Shown here in pieces: positions 17,266 through 28,107 of a DNA stretch of 41,106 nt; within the stretch, counting starts at the first letter, position 1; every line of letters begins with the position of its first letter. The DNA is from Gordonibacter sp. 28C (GTDB lineage: Bacteria > Actinomycetota > Coriobacteriia > Coriobacteriales > Eggerthellaceae). The notes below the pieces were generated by a model that saw only the letters and a program-made list of their open reading frames with translations, did no database searches and was not told the origin of the DNA. The DNA lies in assembly GCF_003339845.1 (NCBI RefSeq), contig NZ_PPTR01000020.1, positions 1 through 41,106 on the forward strand. Direction: 5' to 3'. The translations under genes were made by a program, and so were the position numbers.

Positions 17266-17832
17266 TCATCGCCATAGAGAAGGGTGAGCCCTGTCTTTCT
17301 CGCTCAACACAAGCTCCATGCCCTCGGGAATAGGCCAATCAATCCCGATCTCGGGGTCGTCCCACGCAAGGCCGCCCTCGTCGCCGGGGTGGTACACGTC
17401 GTCGCACTTGTAGCAGAACTCGGCCGTGTCGGACAGCACGAGGAAGCCGTGGGCGAACCCGCGCGGCACGAAGAACTGGCGTCGGTTCTCCGCCGTGAGC
17501 ACCACGCCCTCCCACTTGCCGTAGGTGGGGCTGCCCGGGCGCAGGTCGACGGCCACGTCGAACACCTCGCCGGACACCGCGCGCACGAGTTTGGACTGCG
17601 GATGCTCGATCTGGAAGTGCAGGCCGCGCAACACTCCCTTGGCCGACGACGACTGGTTGTCCTGCACGAACTCAGCGTCGATGCCGCCCGCGACGAAGTC
17701 GGGGCGCTTGTAGGTCTCCATGAAGTAGCCGCGCTCGTCGTCGTAGGCGGCGGCGTCCACGACGAGGACCCCTTCGATGGAGGTCTCGGTGAACGTGAAG
17801 TTGCCGTGTTTGACGCTGTCTCCCGCTGCCAT
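17266..17832 (-). CDS. rmlC: dTDP-4-dehydrorhamnose 3,5-epimerase
   Basis: This 188-residue cupin enzyme performs step three of dTDP-L-rhamnose synthesis. It contains ETSIEGVLVVD, FVQDNQSSSAKGVLRGLHFQ (the catalytic histidine lies in RGLHFQ), GEVFDVAVDLRPGSPTYGKW and FFVPRGFAHGFLVLSD. ATG 17832 follows AGGAGG by 4 nt. It lies 8 nt after rmlB and is the last gene of the rmlA-D-B-C operon. Full family length, with no sign of damage. Confidence 0.95.
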   Translation of the reverse strand: MAAGDSVKHGNFTFTETSIEGVLVVDAAAYDDERGYFMETYKRPDFVAGGIDAEFVQDNQSSSAKGVLRGLHFQIEHPQSKLVRAVSGEVFDVAVDLRPGSPTYGKWEGVVLTAENRRQFFVPRGFAHGFLVLSDTAEFCYKCDDVYHPGDEGGLAWDDPEIGIDWPIPEGMELVLSEKDRAHPSLWR

Positions 17833-17840
17833 GCTGCCTC

Positions 17841-19767
<1,927 letters not shown>

Positions 19768-19769
19768 GC

Positions 19770-20672
19770 TCACATCGCCTCCTTGTGCGACACGATCCTG
19801 CCCTCGGCCACCTTGCGCAGGTGCTGGCCGTACACCGATTTGCCGTACTTGTCGGCGGCGGTTAGCAGGCGCTCGCGGTCGATCCAGCCGTTCTGGTAGG
19901 CGATCTCCTCCACCACCGACACGCTCAGGCCCTGGCTGCGCTCCACGGCGCGCACGAACTCGGAGGCCTCGAACAGGCTCTCCATGGTGCCCGTGTCCAG
20001 CCACGCGTAGCCGCGGCCGAGTGTCACCACGTTGAGCGAGCCGTCCTCCAGGTACATCCGGTTGAGGTCGGTGATCTCCAGCTCCCCGCGCGCGCTCGGC
20101 CGCACCTGCTTGGCGAGCTCGCACACGCGGGCGTCGTAGAAGTACAGGCCGGTCACCGCGTAGCTGCTCTTGGGGTTCTCGGGCTTCTCCTCAATTGAGA
20201 TCGCATTGAACTCCTCGTCGAACTCGACCACGCCGAAGCGCTCGGGGTCGTCCACATGGTAGCCGAACACGGTGGCGCCGCCCTCGCGCTCGGCGCGCTC
20301 GACGGCGGCGCGCAGGTGGCGCCCCAGACCGTTTCCGTAGAAGATGTTGTCGCCCAGCACGAGCGCGCACGAGTCGCCGCCCACGAACCTCTCGCCGATG
20401 ACGAACGCCTGCGCGAGGCCGTCGGGCGAGGGCTGCTCGGCGTAGGACAGGCTCACGCCGTAGTCCGAGCCGTCCTTGAGCAGGCGCTCGAAGTTCGGCA
20501 GGTCGGTGGGCGTCGAGATAATAAGGATCTCGCGGATGCCCGCCATCATGAGCACCGACAGCGGGTAGTAGATCATCGGCTTGTCGTACACCGGGAGCAG
20601 CTGCTTCGACGTCACCGTTGTGAGCGGGTAGAGCCTGGTGCCGGAACCCCCGGCGAGGATTATGCCCTTCAT
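19770..20672 (-). CDS. rmlA: Glucose-1-phosphate thymidylyltransferase
   Basis: This 300-residue nucleotidyltransferase makes dTDP-glucose. It contains [18 protein letters not shown] (the signature loop), [34 protein letters not shown] and the GYAWLDTGT region near the C-terminus. ATG 20672 lies 6 nt after AAAGGG; a second ATG directly upstream (20675) is possible. It is the first gene of the rml operon, which begins at the edge of a 320-bp AT-rich divergent region shared with wzm. Confidence 0.95.
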   Translation of the reverse strand: MKGIILAGGSGTRLYPLTTVTSKQLLPVYDKPMIYYPLSVLMMAGIREILIISTPTDLPNFERLLKDGSDYGVSLSYAEQPSPDGLAQAFVIGERFVGGDSCALVLGDNIFYGNGLGRHLRAAVERAEREGGATVFGYHVDDPERFGVVEFDEEFNAISIEEKPENPKSSYAVTGLYFYDARVCELAKQVRPSARGELEITDLNRMYLEDGSLNVVTLGRGYAWLDTGTMESLFEASEFVRAVERSQGLSVSVVEEIAYQNGWIDRERLLTAADKYGKSVYGQHLRKVAEGRIVSHKEAM

Positions 20673-20710
20673 CATCAGCCCTTTCAAGAAGGTCGCTCAA
20701 AAACAATGTA

Positions 20711-20732
20711 CATGCACCTTTGTTCGTGCATG
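20711..20732 (-). promoter_or_regulatory. Hairpin in the rmlA leader
   Basis: Inverted repeat CATGCAC/GTGCATG (20711-20717 and 20726-20732, 8-nt loop), about 40 nt before the rmlA start and downstream of the candidate promoter. It lies within the predicted untranslated leader and could be structural or a protein-binding site. Confidence 0.35.
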
Positions 20733-20773
20733 ACGGATAATCTGATGTCCGCAATAACCACGATTACGATGTG

Positions 20774-20802
20774 CAAATATGAAAACACTAGTTTACTTGC
20801 AA
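20774..20802 (-). promoter_or_regulatory. Candidate rml operon promoter
   Basis: On the - strand TTGCAA (20797-20802), a 17-bp spacer and TATTTG (20774-20779) form a fair sigma70-type pair. The predicted start near 20767 gives a leader of about 95 nt. Confidence 0.4.
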
Positions 20803-20892
20803 TGATAGATTCGCAGCTACCTCGCTCTCGATTATTTCGAAAAAACAACAAGGAGTTGTCAGACGCCAATCGACACGCTTATGGGAAAGTCG

Positions 20893-20924
20893 TAAAAAGC
20901 ATGATCGACCAAACCGATCATGCT
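20893..20924 (-). terminator. Orphan intrinsic terminator facing rmlA
   Basis: A perfect 10-bp stem (AGCATGATCG and its complement, 20898-20907 and 20915-20924) with a 7-nt loop is followed, on the - strand only, by GCTTTTTA. This is the form of an intrinsic terminator, yet no leftward gene precedes it, because wzm runs the other way. It could block antisense or read-in transcription toward rmlA, act as an operator for wzm, or be left from a replaced gene. Confidence 0.55.
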
Positions 20925-20991
20925 ACTATGTGCTTTTGCATGTAACCTCACAAGTGGTGAATAACCGAAGAAAAGGGGCGCAATCCTCAGC

Positions 20992-21768
20992 ATGAGCACC
21001 TCAAGCACCCAATTCAAACGCGATTGGTCCATACTTTCCTCTCTTGTGTCAAAAGACTTCAAACTCAAGTACCGGCGAAGCGTACTCGGCATTCTGTGGT
21101 CCGTACTCAACCCCCTTCTTATGATGGTCGTGTTAAGCGCCGTGTTTTCGTTTGTATTTCGCGGCTCTATCGAACCCTTTCCGGTTTATCTCATTCTAGG
21201 CCAAACACTTTTTACGTTCATGTCAGATGCTACTTCAGGGGCCATGAGTTCCATCATTGGATCCGCCCCTCTCATTAAGAAGATACGCATCAAAAAAATG
21301 ATCTTCCCTTTGGAGAAGGTAACATTCGCGCTTGTCAACTTTGTCATTTCGCTTATTGCTGTAGCCATCGTTCTGCTATATTTCCGCGTGACTCCTACTG
21401 CAAACCTCCTTCTCGTCCCCCTTCTTCTCCTCTATTTGTTCATGTTCAGCTTGGGGTTGGGCTTGCTGCTTGCAACCCTTGCCGTTTTCTTCCGTGATAT
21501 CATGCATCTTTGGGGCGTTATCTTGACAGCATGGACTTACGCCACTCCCCTGTTTTACTCCATTGAGATATTGCCTGAGTGGATGATGGGGCTTATGCAG
21601 TTCAATCCTATGTACTACTACGTAACCTATTTTCGCGAAATAGCCATGTACGGAACCACGCCAGGCTTGATGGAAAACCTCATCTGCTTCGGTCTTGGCC
21701 TCGCTGCCCTCGTCGTAGGATATGCAGTGTTTCGTGGACAGCAGAAAAAGTTCATCCTTTACGTGTAG
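20992..21768 (+). CDS. wzm: Polysaccharide ABC exporter permease
   Basis: This 258-residue ABC-2-type permease has an amphipathic N-terminus (SLVSKDFKLKYRRSVLG, typical of Wzm/TagG) and about six membrane helices. It should form the channel that moves a finished polyprenyl-linked polysaccharide across the membrane. The ATPase gene follows after 15 nt. TagG-type wall teichoic acid exporters have the same layout. Pairing with the GDP-D-rhamnose genes favours a rhamnan or similar polymer. A recognisable ribosome site is weak (AAAAGGGG 13 nt away). Confidence 0.92.
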   Translation: MSTSSTQFKRDWSILSSLVSKDFKLKYRRSVLGILWSVLNPLLMMVVLSAVFSFVFRGSIEPFPVYLILGQTLFTFMSDATSGAMSSIIGSAPLIKKIRIKKMIFPLEKVTFALVNFVISLIAVAIVLLYFRVTPTANLLLVPLLLLYLFMFSLGLGLLLATLAVFFRDIMHLWGVILTAWTYATPLFYSIEILPEWMMGLMQFNPMYYYVTYFREIAMYGTTPGLMENLICFGLGLAALVVGYAVFRGQQKKFILYV

Positions 21769-21783
21769 GGACGGAGATCCTTC

Positions 21784-23760
21784 ATGCCTGAAAACGTCAA
21801 CACATCAGCATTGACTAATGCCCCAGAAAGCACCTCGGCAGACAATCGCGAGACCATGATCAAAGTCGACCATGTGTCAATGGTTTTCAACATGGCTTCG
21901 GAGCAGCTTAATAGCCTCAAAGAATATGCCATCAAAATAGCCCGCCGTGAGCTGTTTTTCGAGGGATTCACCGCCCTTGACGACATATCGTTTGAGGTGA
22001 AAAAGGGGGACGTATTTGGAATAATGGGCACGAACGGCTCGGGGAAATCCACCATGCTAAAAATCATTGCCGGCGTGCTCGAACCGTCAAAGGGTTCTTG
22101 TCAGGTCAATGGAAATATCGCTCCCCTCATCGAACTTGGAGCGGGTTTTGACACCGAGCTTTCTGCTCGTGAGAACATCTACCTGAACGGCTCGCTTCTC
22201 GGGTACTCAAAAGCTTTCGTCACTGAACATTTTGACGAAATTGTCAAGTTCGCCGAAATTGAGAAGTTCTTGGATATGCCCTTGAAAAATTACTCATCTG
22301 GCATGGTTGCACGTATTGCGTTCGCCATCGCTACGGTTATCGTTCCCGAAATACTCGTTGTTGATGAAGTACTGTCGGTTGGCGATTTCATGTTCCAGAA
22401 GAAATGCGAGGACCGCATCAGCGAGCTAATCGAAAAGCACGGCGTGACCGTGCTCATCGTTTCGCACAGCAATACGCAAGTCGAGCGACTTTGCAACAAG
22501 GCCATCTGGATAGAAAAAGGTCATACAAGAATGATGGGGCAAGCCTCGAAAGTATGCCGTATTTACGGAGGTCTTGGCGGAAGAACTGGCAGTTCAGAAT
22601 CGGAAAAGCGAGTTTTCGAGGCATTACGGGAAACGGGCGAAATAGAAGATGACGACAAGTTGCACTGGTATGAAACTATTGCGGGAGAAAATGCTGACGG
22701 TGTAAATTCTCGGCTTGCTTTGCGTGCGTGGGAAGATGAATCCATCGGCGCCGTTGCTGTAGCATGCGGCGCTTCCCACATTAATGCCATCATGGCAAAC
22801 GCCATCGCGTCAGCGCACAACGCCCCCGTGCTCACGACAAAATCGGACGCGCTGCCAGATTCCGTCGAACGCATACTGCACGAAGCCAAACCCAACATTA
22901 TATTTGCGATAGACTGCGGCAACCAGGCAGGACAAGCGCTTGCCGAACTAGATGAGCTTCCTTGGCATCCGCACGTCGTTCGTTTTTGCAGAGAAGATGG
23001 TGACGTCCACAAGCTTTCTTGGCAGATGATCGACTATGGCCTCGAAAACAAGCTTTTTGAAAAGCATGCTGCGCTCATTGACTTTGCCGACAATCCCATT
23101 TCACTGACAGCTGGCCCCTACTTGTACGCAAAACGCTGCCCGCTTATCGTCACCTTGGACGAAAAACCAGTGTCGGCAAACGAGATCGCCGATGAAATAT
23201 GCCGTCGAGGTATCAAAACCCTCTGCGTTTTCGGAACAAATGCTGCGCCCGGAATCGAAGACGCCCTCGCACAAAGCGATTGTGTAGTAACAAGAATAAC
23301 TGGGGAAGGAACCTCTGACATTTGTCTCAAGATCAGCCAGCTTTCCCTTGATGCAACCTCGAAGCTCCAAGACGACGAGCCAAGGGAACTATGCATCGCC
23401 TCGCTCTCGATTGCGCAGTGGCCCGAGCTGGTAGCCTGCGGAGGGTATGCAGCGAAACGGGGAGGGGCTTTGCTTTTGGAAGACCAAACCGATTTGGACA
23501 GCATCAAAGCATGCCTCGACTTTATTGAGGTCAATTTCGATAGCATTGACTGCATCACAGCCATCGGCAATCAAATTGGATTGAGCGATTTCGACAAAGA
23601 ATTGCTGGGTCGGTACCTCACGCTCGTAAAAAAGCAGTCGGGCATTTCTACGGTAATCGGTAATGGCAGGAAAACTGATCAAGATTGTCGTTCACGTAGG
23701 GATCTCCATACTGATAATACTCTGACCAACGATCGCGAAAACGAGCCTCCTCGCGCATGA
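21784..23760 (+). CDS. wzt: Wzt-type polysaccharide ABC ATPase with three CWB2-like repeats
   Basis: This 658-residue protein begins with a Wzt/TagH-type ATPase: Walker A GTNGSGKST (82-90), a Q-loop region LIELGAGFDTELSAREN (115-131), signature YSSGM (170-174), Walker B ILVVDE (190-195) and the switch histidine in VSHS. After a linker (266-295) come about 330 residues unlike the usual Wzt C-terminal beta-sandwich. They look like three repeats of the cell-wall-binding type 2 (CWB2) fold: AVAVACGASHINAIMANAIA.. (323 on), a diverged middle unit (about 450-515), and LCIASLSIAQWPELVACGGY.. (536-620). There is no secretion signal, so the modules would be cytoplasmic and may bind the chain for export. 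The last 37 codons overlap the convergent gene. ATG 21784 follows GGAG by 7 nt. Confidence 0.85.
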   Translation: MPENVNTSALTNAPESTSADNRETMIKVDHVSMVFNMASEQLNSLKEYAIKIARRELFFEGFTALDDISFEVKKGDVFGIMGTNGSGKSTMLKIIAGVLEPSKGSCQVNGNIAPLIELGAGFDTELSARENIYLNGSLLGYSKAFVTEHFDEIVKFAEIEKFLDMPLKNYSSGMVARIAFAIATVIVPEILVVDEVLSVGDFMFQKKCEDRISELIEKHGVTVLIVSHSNTQVERLCNKAIWIEKGHTRMMGQASKVCRIYGGLGGRTGSSESEKRVFEALRETGEIEDDDKLHWYETIAGENADGVNSRLALRAWEDESIGAVAVACGASHINAIMANAIASAHNAPVLTTKSDALPDSVERILHEAKPNIIFAIDCGNQAGQALAELDELPWHPHVVRFCREDGDVHKLSWQMIDYGLENKLFEKHAALIDFADNPISLTAGPYLYAKRCPLIVTLDEKPVSANEIADEICRRGIKTLCVFGTNAAPGIEDALAQSDCVVTRITGEGTSDICLKISQLSLDATSKLQDDEPRELCIASLSIAQWPELVACGGYAAKRGGALLLEDQTDLDSIKACLDFIEVNFDSIDCITAIGNQIGLSDFDKELLGRYLTLVKKQSGISTVIGNGRKTDQDCRSRRDLHTDNTLTNDRENEPPRA

Positions 23761-26065
23761 GGCGCCTGCTTTTCTCGGGATCATCCAAATCGAAGCCACG
23801 CGAAACTGATTCATAGTGCACCAGTTTCGCCTGAGCTGCGTAAACGACAAGATACCCTTTTTCTCGAGCACGAAGGCAGTAGTCCACATCATTGTACGCC
23901 ACGGCAAAAGAGGAGTCGAATCCGCCAAGCTCCTTGAACACACTCCGCTTCGTCATCATGCACGCACCGGTAACCGCACTGAAATCTTGGGTTGTCTCGA
24001 CACTTCGAAAACAACCGACCGAGCCTCGCGGCAAGTTTCGATTGATATGCTGAGCACCAATCCCATAAACGCCCATTCCAGCATGCTGAATGGATCCATC
24101 AGGGAAGTACAGACAGGCACCCACTGCTCCCACATCTGACCTCATGCACAATCCAAGCATGTTCTCCAAGAAATCATCTGTCAGTACCTCTGTGTCATTA
24201 TTGAGTAGCAGATAATAATCCCCTCTGGCTTGACTCACTCCGAAGTTAACAATATTTGAAAAATTGAACTCCCCGTCCCACGTCTCAACACGCACCTTGT
24301 CATGCTCTCCCTGCAGCGAATCATAATAGGCAAAAGTATTTTGGTCAGCGCTGTTGTTTTCAATGATCAGAATTTCATAATGATCATAAGCGGAGCGCTC
24401 TTCAATTGAACGTATGCATGCGTTAAGAAGGTCAATCTGATCTTTATTGGGAATAACAATGGTGACTAAAGGTCTTTCGCGCAGGTCATAGGCAATAGAG
24501 TATATCCCTGCGTTTTCAGTGGTCTTCACCAATGCTGATATGGATTGTCTTTCAAGATGATCTTCCAATGCGCGAAGACCAGCCGCATCGGCATATGGCT
24601 TCTCTTGCACTCCCCCCGCTGTCGAGTGTGCCGAAATGCGCCAATGGTAAAGAACCTTCGACACATGGTTAACATAGCGCGCCCGTTCACATACCTTTAA
24701 AACAATATCGTAGTCTTGGGCTCCATCGTACAGGGCACTGGTTTTTTCGCACTGGTCTAAAATACTACGTCGGACCATCAAAAAATGGCAAATATAATTA
24801 TACGAACGGAGCATATCTAAATTGTAATCAGGCTTGAAGCAAGGATTGACGAATTTGCCATCTTCGTACTTGTCCTCATCGCAGTAAAGAAGATCCGTAT
24901 CAGGACGAGCATTGACTGCGGAAACGTACTCGAACAGTGCATTCGGCTCAAGAAAATCATCGTGGTCCAAAAATGCAATGAAATCCCCGGAAGAAGCATC
25001 AATGCCCGCCAACGTGTTTTCGGCTATTCCCCTGTTAGACTCAAGAGCGACCACCAAAATACGCGTATCCGACTGACGTACACGATCAATCTCAGAAAAC
25101 AGCTCTTTTTCCTCTGGACTGGCATTCACCAATACAAGTTCATAGTTCGAGTAAGTCTGAGAAAGGACGCTTTCTACCATTTGCCTAAAAAAGTCCAGCG
25201 GTGTTTTATACAGGGGCACAATGATGCTTATTTTGGGCTCGCTATCAAACGACACCCCCCGTTGAATGTCCAGCGCAGAAAGTGAAGCCCTGTGCTTAAA
25301 AAGCCATTCTTCGTAACGAGGGTCATCATAGGCACTGCAGATAAGGGCTTGATAGCACGAAACTGCATGACTCAGATACTCCTCATCAAAAACAAAGAAA
25401 CCGCCAATGTCTTCCCGTGAGGTGTCTTGCGCGCAAAGAATGCTGTCGCAACTTGAAAGAGGAACGCGAACGGAAAAGCCAGCACGCCACCTGCTTATGG
25501 AAGGATAGCCGTCTACGCTGCTTTTTCGGGGATGCTCGATCACCACCTCGCAAAGAAGGTCATTCCCACGGTGGTCGAGCAGCCTTGCAGCCATCTGAGG
25601 CTCCGACTCTGAAACCGTGACCAGCGATCCGCGAACAAGCAGGTTGTCACCTTCGACGAGAGATTCGTTGACGACAACGACAACGCTCCCGAAATCAGCC
25701 CCCTCCTGGCCGTCCATTTGGCGTAGCCTCTCGCAGAAGTCCCCGTTAGTCCGGTAATTCCATCGAGAAAACCATTTGAGGGACAAGGGAGCGATATCCT
25801 TTCGTACTAGATCGCTCTCGCACTCTAGAGAGATTGCGTGCGGCGCAGACAGCAAAGGAGCAGAAACTCCCCAGCGGCAATCATCGAAATCCCCCAATTC
25901 GGAAACCGTCAATGAAAGTTCACGGCCATTCTCAAAAGATAAAAAAGCACGGGTTGGCCGCGATTCTCCAACGGTCAACCCATAGTAAGCCACTCCATTT
26001 CCTCGGCACATGTTGGAATTTTTAATTTCCAATGCAAATCTCTCCTCTTTCGCCACTGGTGTCAC
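23648..26065 (-). CDS. Large tandem GT2 glycosyltransferase
   Basis: This 805-residue glycosyltransferase has an N-terminal beta-rich extension (1-240) and two intact-looking GT-A domains. Domain 1 starts at about 279 (ISIIVPLYKTPLDFF, acidic motif DHDD 367-370, DGAQDYD). Domain 2 starts at about 533 (VTIVIPNKDQIDLL, NND 622-624, FNFSNIVNFGVSQARGDY). Dual GT-A enzymes of this kind polymerise rhamnan and similar chains with alternating linkages. It starts with GTG 26065, overlapping the upstream stop as GTGA. It is the last gene of the manC-gmd-rmd operon, and its 3' end overlaps wzt by 113 bp. It is a paralogue of the protein at 14215-16002. Confidence 0.88.
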   Translation of the reverse strand: MTPVAKEERFALEIKNSNMCRGNGVAYYGLTVGESRPTRAFLSFENGRELSLTVSELGDFDDCRWGVSAPLLSAPHAISLECESDLVRKDIAPLSLKWFSRWNYRTNGDFCERLRQMDGQEGADFGSVVVVVNESLVEGDNLLVRGSLVTVSESEPQMAARLLDHRGNDLLCEVVIEHPRKSSVDGYPSISRWRAGFSVRVPLSSCDSILCAQDTSREDIGGFFVFDEEYLSHAVSCYQALICSAYDDPRYEEWLFKHRASLSALDIQRGVSFDSEPKISIIVPLYKTPLDFFRQMVESVLSQTYSNYELVLVNASPEEKELFSEIDRVRQSDTRILVVALESNRGIAENTLAGIDASSGDFIAFLDHDDFLEPNALFEYVSAVNARPDTDLLYCDEDKYEDGKFVNPCFKPDYNLDMLRSYNYICHFLMVRRSILDQCEKTSALYDGAQDYDIVLKVCERARYVNHVSKVLYHWRISAHSTAGGVQEKPYADAAGLRALEDHLERQSISALVKTTENAGIYSIAYDLRERPLVTIVIPNKDQIDLLNACIRSIEERSAYDHYEILIIENNSADQNTFAYYDSLQGEHDKVRVETWDGEFNFSNIVNFGVSQARGDYYLLLNNDTEVLTDDFLENMLGLCMRSDVGAVGACLYFPDGSIQHAGMGVYGIGAQHINRNLPRGSVGCFRSVETTQDFSAVTGACMMTKRSVFKELGGFDSSFAVAYNDVDYCLRAREKGYLVVYAAQAKLVHYESVSRGFDLDDPEKSRRLMREEARFRDRWSEYYQYGDPYVNDNLDQFSCHYRLP

Positions 26066-28107
26066 TTTCTCACGTGGGCGTACCCTCTGTACAACGCTTT
26101 AACTATCTTATAACGAACAGGATGGTTTTCCAAAAATCGCTCAACCAGCAAGTCACGCAAAGAAGGGGCTGGCGCAGCTACAACCTCCATCGTGCGCTCG
26201 GTGCAAGCCCCCAACAAGCTCGTCAGAAAGCGCCGATGATTCAACATAGCGAACGTGCTCTGCCGAGACAGAATCTCCTGTAGGTATTCCTCCACTTGAA
26301 CAACGGCATCCTTCCATGTGGATGCGAGCTCGCCACGAGGGATGTCTTTCGCCTCGACGGCAACGCGATTCAAAGCAGAATCGATCTCGTCAAAGGTCTC
26401 GAAGAAGAAGAATTGATGAGCAACCTCTTCGTAACTATTGCACAACTCCCTGTTCAAGGGGTTGTCGTGCACCACAACAATCTTGCCCTTTCTCAAGGCA
26501 ATTGCTATTGGAAGCCCATAGCCCTCGTAAACCGACGGAAACAAAAGAGCAGAACAGCGACCGTATAGATAGCTGATAAAAGAATCGTCAAGCTTGCCGC
26601 TGTCGAATCCGACAATGTTGTCACCAACGCATTCATCGGCCGAAAGCCCTATCACTACGAAGTTTCGATCGGTCCCCCCTACAGCCCTAAGCGTTTCGCG
26701 AAGGGCTTTGTGGCGAAACCGATTGCCGACGACGAGTACGTATTCTTCAAACGGGACCGCAGAGGAGAAGTCCTCATCGGGCATCTCCGAATCGGCATCT
26801 GTGGAAATGAGTATGCGTCTTACTTCTGCCTCAGATACCTCTGGGGAGGCATGAAAATACGATCGTAAGTCTTCACGGGTGTAATCGCTGATAGCCACCA
26901 TGCCATCGCTAATCGAGGCACCCAAGCGGACCAGATTGTCGCGAGGAGGATCCATAACCCTCAGATAGTCGCTTCTGCACATAATGATATCGAGGACACT
27001 GAACACAATTTTCAAACAATGATTGCTCATGTAGCTGATCTGCTCGGCATAAAAGGGCTGTGTTGCCGACAGGCCTATATGAAACACGTCCGAGAAAGTC
27101 TCGCTGAAATGCATTTCCGGAAACCTCTGCTGTAGTCGATGATACTTCGAAGCGTCATCTCCCACACGAACGAAAATATCGTACTTGTCCGAATAAAGTT
27201 GAGAAAAGTATTCCAAAAGGTGCAGCTGGAACTCCGAGGTGCCATTGTAGAAAGGTGGCATGACCGTAAACTCAAAAAGTAATTTCTTTTTTTTCTGAGG
27301 TTCTTTTACGAAAAGCTCGAAGAACCGATCCGATTCGTCTATGTTCTCATTGAAATATCTTGAGAGCAATTCGGGCAAATATGAATACCTCTCTCTGAGC
27401 CGCTCGAACACTTCCTCAAACTCTATTGGCCCTTCGGAGTAATCACCTTCTAGATACACATGGTTTGCCATAAGGGATGAGTATCCGAACTCGTTCACAC
27501 GAGCGGAAAAATCCACCATGGCCGTTTCAAGATCAGCAAGATCAGTGTCAAGCAAGCCAAAGTTATCAACGATGTTTTTTCGAGCGACAAAGCAGACAGA
27601 AGATGCAAAGGGAACGAGGGAATAGTCGGGCAAACAACGCTTTACAGCGTCTAAGGCCCTTTCCCGATAATCGCGATCGTCCATGGCCGCTATATTGTTA
27701 TAGGGCAGCGAGAAGTAGGGATACCGCTTTGCGCGTGGCGAGGAAATGCCATGTCGATCGGCCGAGTTCAATGATGCGATCACGCCCTCTAAAACACCTG
27801 CATCAAATTTCGCATGTTCATCCATCATGCCAAGAAAGCGCGCTTTTATTCGCTTTACTTCTCGGTAAACGCGATCGATTTGCTCTACCTCAGAACCTTC
27901 TGCACATCGGCAAATAACCGCGCCTTCCGGAAATCGTGTTATCCCCTTTCTGGTCGCATCAGCAAGGGCGATTACGTTGCCCGCCCGAATATACTGCTCC
28001 ATCTCCGACATTGACTCCATGATGGGAGGATCGTCCATGGATATTCGAACAATAACGATCACTGAATAAGTTTCTTCATCACCCGCACGCAGAACATCTT
28101 TATTCAT
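26062..28107 (-). CDS. Fused glycosyltransferase: GT2-like plus GT4 domain
   Basis: This 681-residue protein (from ATG 28107, 7 nt after GGAGG) begins with a GT2-like region of about 260 residues (SVIVIVRISMDDPP, FVARKNIVDNFGLLD), without a clear DxD. A GT4-type GT-B domain follows: FEFTVMPPFYNGTSEFQLHL, VAISDYTREDLRSYF, VLVVGNRFRHKALRETL and FPSVYEGYGLPIAIAL, with the donor-binding E-x-G-x-G-x-P. It should extend the glycan in the cytoplasm. It overlaps rmd by 8 nt and the next glycosyltransferase by 4 nt. With GDP-D-rhamnose made by the same operon, a D-rhamnosyltransferase is likely but unproven. Confidence 0.82.
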   Translation of the reverse strand: MNKDVLRAGDEETYSVIVIVRISMDDPPIMESMSEMEQYIRAGNVIALADATRKGITRFPEGAVICRCAEGSEVEQIDRVYREVKRIKARFLGMMDEHAKFDAGVLEGVIASLNSADRHGISSPRAKRYPYFSLPYNNIAAMDDRDYRERALDAVKRCLPDYSLVPFASSVCFVARKNIVDNFGLLDTDLADLETAMVDFSARVNEFGYSSLMANHVYLEGDYSEGPIEFEEVFERLRERYSYLPELLSRYFNENIDESDRFFELFVKEPQKKKKLLFEFTVMPPFYNGTSEFQLHLLEYFSQLYSDKYDIFVRVGDDASKYHRLQQRFPEMHFSETFSDVFHIGLSATQPFYAEQISYMSNHCLKIVFSVLDIIMCRSDYLRVMDPPRDNLVRLGASISDGMVAISDYTREDLRSYFHASPEVSEAEVRRILISTDADSEMPDEDFSSAVPFEEYVLVVGNRFRHKALRETLRAVGGTDRNFVVIGLSADECVGDNIVGFDSGKLDDSFISYLYGRCSALLFPSVYEGYGLPIAIALRKGKIVVVHDNPLNRELCNSYEEVAHQFFFFETFDEIDSALNRVAVEAKDIPRGELASTWKDAVVQVEEYLQEILSRQSTFAMLNHRRFLTSLLGACTERTMEVVAAPAPSLRDLLVERFLENHPVRYKIVKALYRGYAHVRK

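Larger units (their letters stand above)
20673..20991. promoter_or_regulatory. Divergent regulatory region between rmlA and wzm
   Basis: This 319-bp AT-rich stretch has no gene. For the - strand it holds a candidate sigma70-type promoter (20774-20802) and a hairpin in the rmlA leader (20711-20732). It also contains a strong hairpin with a T-run facing rmlA (20893-20924). For wzm on the + strand I see TACTAT (20923-20928) without a good -35, and AAAAGGGG about 13 nt before ATG 20992. Confidence 0.5.
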
